Notes: generated from the sequence alone by a model not told the origin. A DNA stretch of 64,000 bases from Bowmanella dokdonensis (GCF_017254865.1 NZ_JAFKCV010000003.1:394122-458121), one strand, 5' to 3'; shown: positions 27,463 through 35,632, counted from the first letter of the stretch. Translations and numbers: made by a program.

Positions 27463-29859
27463 TCAGGCCTTTTTGACGAATCGCATCAGCAGGGCCGGCA
27501 ACAGGGTCAGATCCGCCAGCAAAGCCAGCATCATGGTCAGTCCGGTTAGCAGGCCGAAATAGATGCTGGGCACAAAATCCGACAGGCACAAGGTGGCAAA
27601 GCCCAGGGTGATGATGATGGAGGTGTAGAGCAGCGCATAGCCCACCGTATGGAAGGTTTGCTCACCGGCCTGCACCGGCCCCTTGTCTTTGACATGCTCT
27701 TTATAGTGATGGACAAAGTGGATGGTGTCGTCCACCGCGATGCCCATGGCGATGGCGGCGATGGTGATAGTCATCAGATCCAGCGGAATCGCCAGCCAGC
27801 CCATGATACCCAGGATCAAAAGGGTGCACAGGACATTAGGCAGCAGGGCGATCAGCGCCAGGCGCAACGAGCGGAACAGCAGCAACAGCACCAGCGCCAG
27901 GGCCACGTAGACCACGCCCAGGGTCTGTACCTGCGATTTGTACAGCCGCGATAAGATGTCCTGATAGAGCACAAACAGGTTGGTCAGCTCGATTTGCCCG
28001 GGGGCGATGCCCTGTTTCTCCATATAGGTTTTAAGACTCTGCAGGAATTCGGCCCGGTTCAGCCCTTCTGTACTGTCCTGAATGCGGGTGCTGATGCGCA
28101 GTTGCTGGTTATCCACCGCCAGATAGCTGCCCAGCAGCCGATCGCGCAATGACTTGTCCAGCAGTTCATACAAAGAGTTGAGTTCATATTCGGTGAGGGG
28201 CTGACCCTGGTTGATCTTCTTCGCCAGCTCGGTAAAGTTGAATACCGAGGTCACATCCCCCACGGCCTCATACTGGTTCAACAGATGCTGGATTTTCTGC
28301 AGGGTCTGCACCGTCTGGGCACTTAATACCAAATCCTGCTTGCGTTCAGACTCGGGGATCCGATAGACGATATCCAGGGGCGTCGAGCCACCGAACTGCT
28401 GGTCGATATAGGTCAGCTCTTTTCTGATTTGCGTGGATTCCCGGAAATAATTCAAAAAGCTGTTTTCCACATCCAGTCGGGCCAGGCCCAGGCCTCCGGC
28501 CAGGGTAATCATCAAAGTGACGATAACGATCAGGACCTTGTGGTGGCTGCTGGCCGCCAGACAACCATTGAGCAGGGGGGCCAACAGGGAGCGGCCCGGC
28601 TCGGCGGATTTGGGGGGAAACAAACTGACCAGGGTGGGGAACAGCAACAGGCTGACGCTGATGGACACCGCCATGGCCACGATCATCATCCAGCCGAAAC
28701 TGACCACCGGCTGGATATTGCTGATCAACAGCGAGGCAAAGCCCACCGAGGTGGTCAGGCCGGCATAGAAGCAGGGGGTGACTTTATCGGCAAAGGTTTG
28801 TCTGATCAGGCTCTTGTGGTCTGATTCCCCGCCGCCTTTTGCCAGTTGCCGGTAATGCACAATCAGATGGATGCACACCGCCAGGGTCAGGATAAGCTGC
28901 AGGGCAATAAAATTGGATGAGATCACCGTGGTTTTGAAGCCCAGCAGGCCGAACAGGCCCATGGTCAGCAGCACGCTGGCCCCGCAGCAAGCCATGGGCA
29001 GCAACACAAACTGCCAGCGGCGGAACACCAGGTACAGCATCACGCCGATAAACAGCGCAATGCCGGTGCCGAACAGCTTAAGATCCTGCTCGATGATCTT
29101 GATTAACTGGTAACCCAGCACATGGGCGCCGCCCAGGTAGATATTGGCGTCCTTTTCATAGGGGGCCACCAGTTGATAAATCTTCTCGATTTCCTGCGCG
29201 CGCTGACGGGTCAGGGCCTGCTGCAGCGGTTCGGCCCGGGCCTTGAGCTCCTCAACCTGCTGTTTTTGTTCCTCGCTCAACTCGCCGGACAGGGCCTGTT
29301 TCTGGATGGCGATAATCTGCCTGTCCAGTTCGCCAAGCTCTGGGTCTTCCTTGAACAGGATCTGGATGGCGGTGGCGCTTTGCTGCTGATTAACCAATAA
29401 GTCTTCATACAGGGGATGGTCGGTAAAAATCTCCTGCATTTTATCCTCAGAATAGGCCTGGCTCTGCCAGGTCCAGTCATCGGGATTGAGATCCGTTTGC
29501 AGGCTGTCCATGGCCAGCAGCAAAGGCACATTGAGGATGGAGGTGACCGCATCCACCCGCTCAAGCTGCCTGAGCTTGTCACTGATTTCAGTCAGATGGG
29601 CGAAGGTCTTGTGACTGAACAGCTCGTGGTCTTTGGGCTCGTACGCCAGCAGGATAAATTCCTGTGGGCTGAAGCGTTGGCTAATGACCTGGGACTGGAT
29701 ATACAGCTGGTTGTTGCGGGTCAGCAGGGTATCGGCCGAGGCGTTGATACGAAAATCCTTGATAAAATAGCCGATCCCCACACAGGCAATCACAAAGAGG
29801 ATCAGCACCAGGACGGCATGGCGGATCAGCCAGCCGGCGAACTGTTCCCGGCTACTCAT
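27463..29859 (-). CDS. RND/MMPL-type permease, linked to mlaA
   Basis: A 798-residue inner-membrane protein of the RND superfamily (MMPL/HpnN-like). It has TM1, a first periplasmic loop of about 200 residues, a block of TM helices with sterol-sensing-like organisation, and then the second half repeating this plan (DVENSFLNYFRE, AIAMGIAVDDTIHFVHHY). ATG 29859 (MSSREQFAGWL) is chosen, with CAGGCGG upstream; it overlaps the end of mlaA by 8 bp. This relatedness and the mlaA coupling suggest lipid or hydrophobic-molecule movement between membranes rather than drug efflux. No periplasmic adaptor gene is adjacent. Confidence 0.87.
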   Translation of the reverse strand: MSSREQFAGWLIRHAVLVLILFVIACVGIGYFIKDFRINASADTLLTRNNQLYIQSQVISQRFSPQEFILLAYEPKDHELFSHKTFAHLTEISDKLRQLERVDAVTSILNVPLLLAMDSLQTDLNPDDWTWQSQAYSEDKMQEIFTDHPLYEDLLVNQQQSATAIQILFKEDPELGELDRQIIAIQKQALSGELSEEQKQQVEELKARAEPLQQALTRQRAQEIEKIYQLVAPYEKDANIYLGGAHVLGYQLIKIIEQDLKLFGTGIALFIGVMLYLVFRRWQFVLLPMACCGASVLLTMGLFGLLGFKTTVISSNFIALQLILTLAVCIHLIVHYRQLAKGGGESDHKSLIRQTFADKVTPCFYAGLTTSVGFASLLISNIQPVVSFGWMMIVAMAVSISVSLLLFPTLVSLFPPKSAEPGRSLLAPLLNGCLAASSHHKVLIVIVTLMITLAGGLGLARLDVENSFLNYFRESTQIRKELTYIDQQFGGSTPLDIVYRIPESERKQDLVLSAQTVQTLQKIQHLLNQYEAVGDVTSVFNFTELAKKINQGQPLTEYELNSLYELLDKSLRDRLLGSYLAVDNQQLRISTRIQDSTEGLNRAEFLQSLKTYMEKQGIAPGQIELTNLFVLYQDILSRLYKSQVQTLGVVYVALALVLLLLFRSLRLALIALLPNVLCTLLILGIMGWLAIPLDLMTITIAAIAMGIAVDDTIHFVHHYKEHVKDKGPVQAGEQTFHTVGYALLYTSIIITLGFATLCLSDFVPSIYFGLLTGLTMMLALLADLTLLPALLMRFVKKA

Positions 29860-30697
29860 CGGCGGATTCCGCCTGTTTTTTATATTGTTGGTCGCGCAGC
29901 AGGTTCTGCAGGTACTGGTTTCTGAAATACAGGTAAGGATCCTCGCTCTGCGCTTTAAGCTCCTCATACTTGAGCAGACTGGGCACGGCCTGCTGATAAC
30001 CGTTGAAGATCTGCCAGTAGCCGGTCTGCGGCCGGTCGGTCAGAGCCTCCAGTGGGGTGAAGGTACTCTCGGTAAAGGTGGAAAAGCCGCTGCGAAAATC
30101 CGTCTGGCCGATAAAGGGCAGCACCAGAAACGCGCCGTAGCCCACCTCGTGATGGGCCAGGGCCTCGCCCAGGGTGGACTTTGCCGGCTTAAGCTCGAAC
30201 CAGTGGGTAGCCGGGTCGAACAGGCCCAACAGGCCGAGGGTGCTGTTGACCAGGAACCGGCCCAGGTTGCGTCCGGCCAGCTTGCCTTCCCCCTGCAGGG
30301 CGTGGTTAACACTGTTCCAGGGCTCGCGGATATTGCTGAAAAAATTCGATACGCCGGTGCGAATGGGGGAGGGCAGGTGGTTGTAGCCCCGGGCCACGGG
30401 GATCAGAACATAGCGGTACGCCACGTCATTAAAGCCGAACATGGCGCGATTAAAACCTTCCAGGGGATCTTCGTAATGCGGCTCGGAATAGCCCACCACG
30501 GTGGGCTCCAGGGTGTCGGTGCCCTGTGGGGTCACCACTACCACTTTGTCGTTGGCGGAGGGTTGCTGTGGGGTGACATCGGGATCCACCGGTGGGGTAT
30601 GGCTGGCACAGCCCACCGACAATATCAGCACCAGCAACATCCATGGCGCCGTCAGCGGCCATCGCTTGGTCTTCAGCGGATCTGTTAACACATCCAT
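29852..30697 (-). CDS. mlaA: MlaA (VacJ) family outer-membrane lipoprotein
   Basis: A 281-residue lipoprotein with a lipobox (LILSVGCAS). It contains the MlaA core: DPLEGFNRAMFGFND, NFFSNIREPWNSVNHALQG, RFLVNSTLGLLGLFDPAT and YGAFLVLPFIG. MlaA removes misplaced phospholipids from the outer leaflet of the outer membrane. In E. coli it works with OmpC and MlaC. Here it is translationally coupled to an RND permease. The C-terminus is basic and glutamine-rich (RDQQYKKQAESADE). Confidence 0.93.
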   Translation of the reverse strand: MDVLTDPLKTKRWPLTAPWMLLVLILSVGCASHTPPVDPDVTPQQPSANDKVVVVTPQGTDTLEPTVVGYSEPHYEDPLEGFNRAMFGFNDVAYRYVLIPVARGYNHLPSPIRTGVSNFFSNIREPWNSVNHALQGEGKLAGRNLGRFLVNSTLGLLGLFDPATHWFELKPAKSTLGEALAHHEVGYGAFLVLPFIGQTDFRSGFSTFTESTFTPLEALTDRPQTGYWQIFNGYQQAVPSLLKYEELKAQSEDPYLYFRNQYLQNLLRDQQYKKQAESADE

Positions 30698-30811
30698 GCT
30701 CCAATCCGGTTTAAAGGCATTTAGCTGATATTCATCATGTCAGTTGAAAGGGGGAGGGTCAAATTTTGAACTGGGGCAAGGGGTTGGATGCGCCATTTTT
30801 GCAGAAAGGGG

Positions 30812-31017
30812 GCGTCGTCCTGAACCTAGTTTCAGGACCTCATTAAGATTTCTTCGTCCTGAACGGAAGCTACGTCGTTCTGATACTGAAATAAATTCAG
30901 CATGACGGATTCAGGACCTCTTTCGGATTTCGTCTTCTGATACTGAGATCAATTCAGCATGACGGTTTCAGGACTACGTTCGTATTTCGTCATCCCGAAC
31001 TTGATTCGGGATCTCTA
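30812..31017. repeat. Dispersed-repeat cluster with 57-bp period
   Basis: The segment beginning TGATACTGA at 30881 recurs at 30938 (period 57 bp), both followed by ATTCAGCATGACGG and TTCAGGAC. A related unit CATCCCGAACTTGATTCGGG, itself palindromic, ends the cluster. These resemble small dispersed intergenic repeats. Confidence 0.65.
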
Positions 31018-31179
31018 ACATCAACGTTTTTATCCGAGCCCACCTTCGGAGCAATTGGACAACCAAAGGCACGAAATTACACGAACGGGTGGATGAAGGG
31101 CTGGCGTATTCCTGCTCCCTTTCGTGTCTTTTGTGTTTTTTGTGGTGCAAGCTCTAAAACCAAATAAAGAAGGTTAAAT

Positions 31180-31285
31180 GGCAGCGCCGGCTTGGCCTTC
31201 GCAGACACGCCGTGAACCCTTCCGTGGGGGCTCTTACGCAGCATCCCTGCTGCATAAGGTCCGCGAAGGCCAAGCCGACACTGCC
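31180..31285. repeat. Large imperfect palindrome (intergenic repeat element)
   Basis: Arms at 31180-31202 and 31263-31285 are inverted repeats matching at 21 of 23 positions (core GGCTTGGCCTTCGC). They enclose about 60 bp with a smaller internal inverted repeat around CAGCATCCCTGCTG. The structure fits a dispersed palindromic element. Confidence 0.75.
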
Positions 31286-31511
31286 TCTCAGCCTTTTCTC
31301 TATCTGTAAGTAATGGGTTTGCAGGCAGGCCGTCTGCTTACGCAGCCGGCTGCTGAAATAAGACTCTTCACCTATTGGTAAGGTGAGAGCAACTGGCCGA
31401 ACAGAAGATAAGTGCTTGTCTGGGTGAGAGAAAACTGGGTACAGTGACACTATGTAAGAAAATGTCGGTTATCTGAACGTTATGCATTATGTGAAAACAG
31501 AGGAGCCAGCT

Positions 31512-31742
31512 ATGAAATGTGCGTGCAATTGTGGTGGCATGACTGCTGGTGGTAATTTTCTTCCGGGTCACGATCAACGTCTAAGGGCTGAGCTAGAGAG
31601 GCGTGTTGGCGGCATCATTAATTTGCGCATGCTAGTAGAAGCTGCAGAGCATTTCGTAGAGGGTAACATAGGTAGTTACCAGTTTAACGGTATGGTCAAA
31701 GAACTGTTTGAAAATATTTCGCCAAACAAGAATGGCGCATAA
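31512..31742 (+). CDS. Small CxCGG hypothetical protein (cassette-like)
   Basis: A 76-residue protein starting MKCACNCGGMTAGGNFLPGHDQ. The N-terminal cysteine cluster could bind a metal. The rest is helical (LRAELERRVGGI, NLRMLVEAAEHFVEG). ATG 31512 is preferred to an ATG at 31482 because AGGAG lies 7 bases upstream. I recall similar short proteins but assign no function. It is followed at once by an attC-like palindrome, so it is probably a gene cassette. Confidence 0.7.
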   Translation: MKCACNCGGMTAGGNFLPGHDQRLRAELERRVGGIINLRMLVEAAEHFVEGNIGSYQFNGMVKELFENISPNKNGA

Positions 31743-31811
31743 CAAACGCAAACAAACCGGCCTGTCGACCTCGACTCGCTACGCTCGTGTTTGTTGCGGG
31801 CATTATATTTC
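31739..31811 (+). other. Degenerate attC-like site
   Basis: The left end (CATAACAAACGCAAACAAAC) is an imperfect inverted repeat of the right end (GTTTGTTGCGGGCATTATA), with a central GACTCGCTACGCTCGTG. The right core reads ATTATA instead of GTT-type, so the site is probably decayed. Confidence 0.45.
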
Positions 31812-31828
31812 TCGGAGAGTAACAGACG

Positions 31829-32644
31829 GTGGCTAAAGACGTACTCGACACGCTTCTGTTCGTAGACACGAATGTGCTGCTGGATTTCTACCGTATCAGA
31901 AAGACCGACATCAGCTTGAAATACCTGGAACAGCTAGAGGCTTGCATGGATCGACTGATTACGGGCTCGCAAGTAGAGATGGAGTACAAGAAAAATCGCC
32001 AACGAGTCATCGTTGAGTCGCTTACGAGTTTTCGAATACCCGATTGGAGCAAACTAACTGGACCTGCGCTCGTAGCCGACTTACAAGCGATGAAGATGAT
32101 TGAAAAGAAGAAAAAGGAAATCTCAGTTCAGAGAGCAAAGTTAGACGAAAAGATCCAGAAGGTGCTTAGTGATCCCATTCGCAATGACCCCGTTTATCAG
32201 TGCCTGCAGAGAATCTTCAAAAATGACTGTCCTTACAACCTATCTAGAACAAAGAAGGAAAGGTTCACAATCAGAAATCTCGCGCGTAAGCGCTTCACAC
32301 TGGGTTATCCGCCGCGTAAGCAGTCCGATACATCCATCGGAGATGCTGTAAATTGGGAGTGGATCATTCAGTGTTCTATCCAGAGCGGCAAGCACATCGT
32401 CATCGTCACTCGCGACACTGATTACGGCGCGATTTACGAAGGCAAGTCTTACCTAAACGATTGGCTCAAACAGGAATTTTCAGAAAGAGTTAGTAAGAAA
32501 CGGAAGATTGTGCTTACAGACAAATTGGCACAGGGCTTAAAGATAGTTCATGCCGCAGTTTCAAAAGAAATGGAGGAGGAAGAGCAGCGCTTAATCGCCG
32601 AACTAGTTGGGAAATGCGATGACGCGCCTGAAGACGAAACATGA
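31829..32644 (+). CDS. PIN-like domain protein (DUF4935 type)
   Basis: A 271-residue protein with a PIN-like nuclease domain. The first acidic cluster is LFVDTNVLLDFYR (D13), the middle is SDTSIGDAVNWEWII, and the late motif is VIVTRDTDYG. A lysine-rich helical insert (IEKKKKEISVQRAKL) sits between them, as in the DUF4935/PIN_8 group. Such domains are metal-dependent RNases, often in defence or toxin roles, but no antitoxin gene is adjacent. GTG start with GGAGAG about 9 bases upstream. The gene is visibly AT-richer than the chromosomal flanks. Confidence 0.8.
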   Translation: MAKDVLDTLLFVDTNVLLDFYRIRKTDISLKYLEQLEACMDRLITGSQVEMEYKKNRQRVIVESLTSFRIPDWSKLTGPALVADLQAMKMIEKKKKEISVQRAKLDEKIQKVLSDPIRNDPVYQCLQRIFKNDCPYNLSRTKKERFTIRNLARKRFTLGYPPRKQSDTSIGDAVNWEWIIQCSIQSGKHIVIVTRDTDYGAIYEGKSYLNDWLKQEFSERVSKKRKIVLTDKLAQGLKIVHAAVSKEMEEEEQRLIAELVGKCDDAPEDET

Positions 32645-32669
32645 TCGGACCGTTTAGGAAAAAAAGGTC

Positions 32670-32915
32670 AAATAAAAAGGATCGCATCTACTTTAAACCA
32701 GTAAGTCTTCAATCTAATCAGATCTTCTGACAGATTGGCCATCTCCTTCAACAAACTGGTGCGGATCACACTCTTGTGGATAAGCGGTATGCCATAGCGG
32801 TCTTCGCCGTGGATACTGAATTGAAGTTTGGCTAAATCAATGACATATAAATAGTTGAAATCTGACATGGACGGTTCTTGTCATAGGTTGCCACATAAGC
32901 TTGGCAGAGCCCCGG
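32670..32915 (-). mobile_element. IS110-family 5'-end remnant A
   Basis: On the minus strand from ATG 32868 the frame reads MSDFNYLYVIDLAKLQFSIHG and continues to ANL. This matches the N-terminus of IS110-family transposases (first DEDD aspartate in IDLAK), after which the similarity is lost. Only about 45 codons plus roughly 45 bp of leader remain. It differs from copies B and C at many positions and lacks their right end. Confidence 0.72.
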
Positions 32916-32963
32916 AATAAAAAGGGTCAGAATAAAAAGGGTCAAATAAAAAGGGTCAGATCC
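32914..32963. repeat. Triple REP-like motif
   Basis: Three near-tandem copies of AATAAAAAGGGTCA, ending GATCC. The same motif recurs as a triple at about 34173-34216 and singly near 38553, always at junctions between unrelated fragments. It immediately precedes the RAYT stub, fitting REP-type sequences mobilised by RAYT transposases. Confidence 0.65.
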
Positions 32964-33013
32964 AATTTAAATGCTAAGCTTGGCATTTGTTTGACTATTG
33001 ATGAAAACGGCCA

Positions 33014-33115
33014 ATGCCAAGGAAGCCAAGAGTGTCGTTGTCGGGGGTACCGGAACACATAATCCAGCGAGGCAATAACCGACAGGTTATTTTCGCCAGC
33101 GATGAAGACATGTAA
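33014..33115 (+). pseudogene. Truncated RAYT (REP-associated tyrosine transposase) N-terminus
   Basis: The 33-codon frame reads MPRKPRVSLSGVPEHIIQRG, then NNRQVIFASDEDM, and stops. This is the characteristic N-terminus of IS200-like RAYT transposases. The catalytic HUH and tyrosine parts are missing because the next fragment (IS110 remnant B) begins at the stop. An inverted repeat, CTTGGCATT near 32979 and AATGCCAAG over the start codon, could fold over its translation start. Confidence 0.8.
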
Positions 33116-33387
33116 ATAAAAAGGTCGTATCCACTTTAAACTTAGAAGCTCCCAGTCACACCCGTCTCACAGGCAGTTTGGCCATTTCCTTTAACAACTT
33201 GGTGCGGGTCACACTCTTGTGGATAAGCGGCTTGCCATGGCGGTCTTCGCCCTGGATACTGAAAGTCAGTTTGGTTAAATCAATGCCATAGAAATAGTTG
33301 AAATCTGACATGGACGGTTCTCCTCATAGGTTGCCACATAAGCTTGGCAGAGCCCCGGGAAAGGGGGAGTCCATATCATTCGTTAGG
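33116..33387 (-). mobile_element. IS110-family 5'-end remnant B
   Basis: ATG 33311 to TGA 33156 on the minus strand encodes 51 residues (MSDFNYFYGIDLTKLTFSI, then GEDRHGKPLIHKSVTRTKLL), the start of an IS110-type transposase. About 75 bp of upstream leader is also kept. The copy is nearly identical to remnant C, with the same truncation point. On its right side the shared sequence runs to the attC core GTTAGGC at 33382-33388 and diverges inside it. Confidence 0.78.
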
Positions 33388-33401
33388 CGTCCGACTTATC
33401 T

Positions 33402-34154
33402 ATGAACACGCGCAAGTATTACTTACAGCATGTCGTTCCTGCCCTTCGCAGGTTTCTACAAGGGTATCATGTGCGTGAGATGGGATTGCTCCACGATCTC
33501 GAGCGAGGGGCCGTGGTTGCTGAACAAATGTTGGGGCTCTCTGATTTTGCACATAAGGACCCAGACTGTACCCCTATTAGTGATGCCTATAAAAGTTCGC
33601 GGGAGTTTCGGGAGCGGAAAGCATGGGTGGAGGAGCCGTTATACGAAATCTGCTGCGATCTAGCAAACGCCTGGAAGCACCATAGTATTTCACGAGATCG
33701 GAGAACAATTGACGGGCTCGGTGCTGTGCGTGAGGTTTGTGCAATCTGCAGATATCGAGACACAAAAGGCGTCTACTATCGTACGCAGAAATTTACGATG
33801 CTCCAAATGAATAGCGGTATGCGCGCTGACCTACGAAGAGTAATCGTAGCGTCGGCTAGATTTTGGGCGGCACAACTTGCAGGTCTGCAAGTTGTGGATG
33901 AAACGTCATCAGGTTTATTGAATTTTTCCGAGCACGTCGGTAGAGATGATATCGAGAGTGATTTGCCGATGGTAATTCACGGAATAGCCGGGGAGCCAAT
34001 GCATGTTGAAATGCGTTGCTTTGATTTTGATCCGCATCGTCAGGTTCTTATTGACGCAGAACCCAATACGGGATTTGACGGGTTGGCAAATCTGGAGATT
34101 AGGGTTCATAAAGACTATACGGTCGCACCATCTTCTTTGGAGTTACCAAGGTGA
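33402..34154 (+). CDS. Cassette-borne hypothetical protein
   Basis: A 250-residue soluble protein of unknown function (MNTRKYYLQHVVPALRRFL). Notable features are a CAICRYRD cysteine pair at about residue 113 and no membrane segment. The ATG lies 13 bp after an attC core GTTAGGC. The stop is followed within 2 bp by GCCTAAC, the left core of an attC, so gene boundaries match a single gene cassette. Base composition is AT-richer than the flanks. No family is recognised. Confidence 0.75.
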   Translation: MNTRKYYLQHVVPALRRFLQGYHVREMGLLHDLERGAVVAEQMLGLSDFAHKDPDCTPISDAYKSSREFRERKAWVEEPLYEICCDLANAWKHHSISRDRRTIDGLGAVREVCAICRYRDTKGVYYRTQKFTMLQMNSGMRADLRRVIVASARFWAAQLAGLQVVDETSSGLLNFSEHVGRDDIESDLPMVIHGIAGEPMHVEMRCFDFDPHRQVLIDAEPNTGFDGLANLEIRVHKDYTVAPSSLELPR

Positions 34155-34155
34155 C

Positions 34156-34480
34156 GCCTAACAATTCAAAATAATAAATAAAAAGGGTCGAAATAAAAAG
34201 GGTCGGAAATAAAAAGGTCGTATCCACTTTAAACTTAGAAGCTCCCAGTCACACCCGTCTCACAGGCAGATTGGCCATCTCCTTTAACAACTTGGTGCGG
34301 GTCACACTCTTGTGGATAAGCGGCTTGCCATGGCGGTCTTCGCCGTGGATACTGAAACTCAGTTTGGCTAAATCAATGCCATAGAAATAGTTGAATTCTG
34401 ACATGGACGGTTCTCCTCATAGGTTGCCACATAAGCTTGGCAGAGCCCTGGGAAAGGGGGAGTCCATATCATTCGTTATA
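34156..34480. other. attC interrupted by IS110 remnant
   Basis: The left attC core GCCTAAC (34157-34163) and the right core GTTATAG (34475-34481) are separated by about 310 bp of REP-like motif plus IS110 remnant C. The expected attC between two cassettes therefore seems split by, or replaced with, the IS-derived segment. Confidence 0.5.
34203..34478 (-). mobile_element. IS110-family 5'-end remnant C
   Basis: Minus-strand ATG 34404 to TGA 34249 encodes 51 residues nearly the same as remnant B, with the same in-frame truncation (ending LPVRRV) and the same leader. On the right it is nearly identical to B up to CATTCGTTA, where the two diverge at the attC core. Confidence 0.78.
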
Positions 34481-34490
34481 GGTCTTTCCA

Positions 34491-34787
34491 ATGAGTAAAG
34501 TACAAGATGTAAGGAAACCACCAGATCTTGATTTTATTATCGAAGCATTCCTAAGCTGGCCTACACAAACCCAAATTGGAATCATCATGTTCGCCGTCAC
34601 TTGGCTTATAGGTGGAAATCTCCTGTTCTATTTCAGTATGAAACGAAGAGGTATTCCCTATTGGAAAATATTAGTTCCATCTTTTAAAACAACATTTGGG
34701 CTTAATGCTAAAGAGTGGCTAATTCTGGCAGGGCTGGCAGTGACTTCTCTTTCATTTGGGGCATGGGGTATCAGTGCTCAATATTAA
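34491..34787 (+). CDS. Two-TM hypothetical membrane protein (cassette)
   Basis: A 98-residue protein with two hydrophobic segments at about 28-50 (IGIIMFAVTWLIGGNLLFYFSM) and 75-95 (WLILAGLAVTSLSFGAWGI). No family is recognised. It lies between an attC right core (34475) and a well-formed attC-like site (34791-34880), so it has the structure of a single cassette. Composition is AT-rich. Confidence 0.65.
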   Translation: MSKVQDVRKPPDLDFIIEAFLSWPTQTQIGIIMFAVTWLIGGNLLFYFSMKRRGIPYWKILVPSFKTTFGLNAKEWLILAGLAVTSLSFGAWGISAQY

Positions 34788-34790
34788 CAA

Positions 34791-34880
34791 GACCTATAAC
34801 AAGTTGAATCATCGGAAAACCACCCGCTGGCCAAAAGGCGGCCAAGGCGCGTGCGTTTTCCGCTGTTTAAAGCGTTATGT
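34791..34880 (+). other. attC-like recombination site
   Basis: The left end (CTATAACAAGTTGAATCATC) and the inverted right end (CATAACGCTTTAAACAGC) pair imperfectly and share the CGGAAAAC arm. The right core is GTTATGT. The central loop carries a GGCC inverted repeat. The layout, with unpaired bases in one arm, is that of an integron attC. Confidence 0.62.
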
Positions 34881-34904
34881 CAGAGCGGGTCAGTAGGTTT
34901 CGAA

Positions 34905-35597
34905 GTGACACCAGAGCAAAGAAAAGAATTTAGCGAGAAAGGGTATATTTACATCCCAGGTGCTCTTGCTAAAAGCGTGGTTTTGCCTGTGAGGGATCAT
35001 GTGCTCAAAGAGCTTAAGAGGCTTAATATCTGGTCGACGGGTAGAATGCTGTCTCAAAAATTGAAAGGTGTTCCGGTATTCCAGCAAACCGGAAAACTGG
35101 GTCAATTGATAAGCTACCGAAATCTGAATGAGAGAATTATCTCACAAGAGCTGTATTCTGACATGTGCCTGTTAGCTGACGCACCACTACACGGTCAGGA
35201 TGGCCAGTTGCTCATTTCTTTACCACATCCAATAGCTTGGACTCTTGAGAAACTAAACTGGCATCGTGACATTTCCAAATCTCAGTTGAAGGGCATTCCA
35301 GGGGGCCAAGCTTTCGTTCTTTTAGATAATGTGGCAGCCAAAGGAGGGGCAACTTTGGCATTGGCTGGGTCGCATCGACTGGAAAGCCAACATCAAGCAA
35401 AGCAAGGTGTCTCAAAACTTATAAGTGAAGGCGTAAATATAAGTGTCAAAGTAGGTGATGTAGAGCTCTCGATTTTGGAAATGGCGGGCCATTCGGGGGA
35501 TGTATACCTGATGGATATGCGGGTGCTACATACGCCCTCAATCAATTCGACCAAAAACGTTCGTATAATGGCAACAGCTCGTTACTTTTCGGGATAG
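34905..35597 (+). CDS. Phytanoyl-CoA dioxygenase (PhyH) family protein
   Basis: A 230-residue Fe(II)/2-oxoglutarate-dependent oxygenase of the PhyH type. It begins with the typical EFSEKGYIYIPGAL. The metal-binding HxD is in NWHRDIS (His-Arg-Asp). A distal histidine in MDMRVLHTPS and a following arginine complete the site. The longer frame from GTG 34851 starts inside the attC site. GTG 34905, with AGG 7 bases upstream, is the more likely start. It is carried as a cassette between two attC-like sites. The substrate is unknown. Confidence 0.78.
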   Translation: MTPEQRKEFSEKGYIYIPGALAKSVVLPVRDHVLKELKRLNIWSTGRMLSQKLKGVPVFQQTGKLGQLISYRNLNERIISQELYSDMCLLADAPLHGQDGQLLISLPHPIAWTLEKLNWHRDISKSQLKGIPGGQAFVLLDNVAAKGGATLALAGSHRLESQHQAKQGVSKLISEGVNISVKVGDVELSILEMAGHSGDVYLMDMRVLHTPSINSTKNVRIMATARYFSG

Positions 35598-35632
35598 TGG
35601 CTATAACTATAGTGAGGAAGTTCGTCAATAGA

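Larger units (their letters stand above)
30698..31511. other. Repeat-rich intergenic region
   Basis: 814 bp without a convincing gene. It holds short imperfect repeats at 30812-31017, a large palindromic element at 31180-31285 and a low-complexity T-rich stretch near 31120-31145. A 98-codon minus-strand frame here runs through the palindrome and is judged spurious. GC falls towards the cassette region that follows. Confidence 0.6.

Noticed and set aside
31154..31450. A 98-codon minus-strand frame (MSLYPVFSHPDKHLSSVRPV)
   Set aside because: It reads through the 31180-31285 palindrome, has an arginine- and cysteine-rich composition typical of repeats and has no ribosome-binding site.
31460..31490. 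An attC core (GTTATGC) upstream of the first cassette gene
   Set aside because: Only a short match is present and no complementary left arm can be found, so it is not listed as a site.
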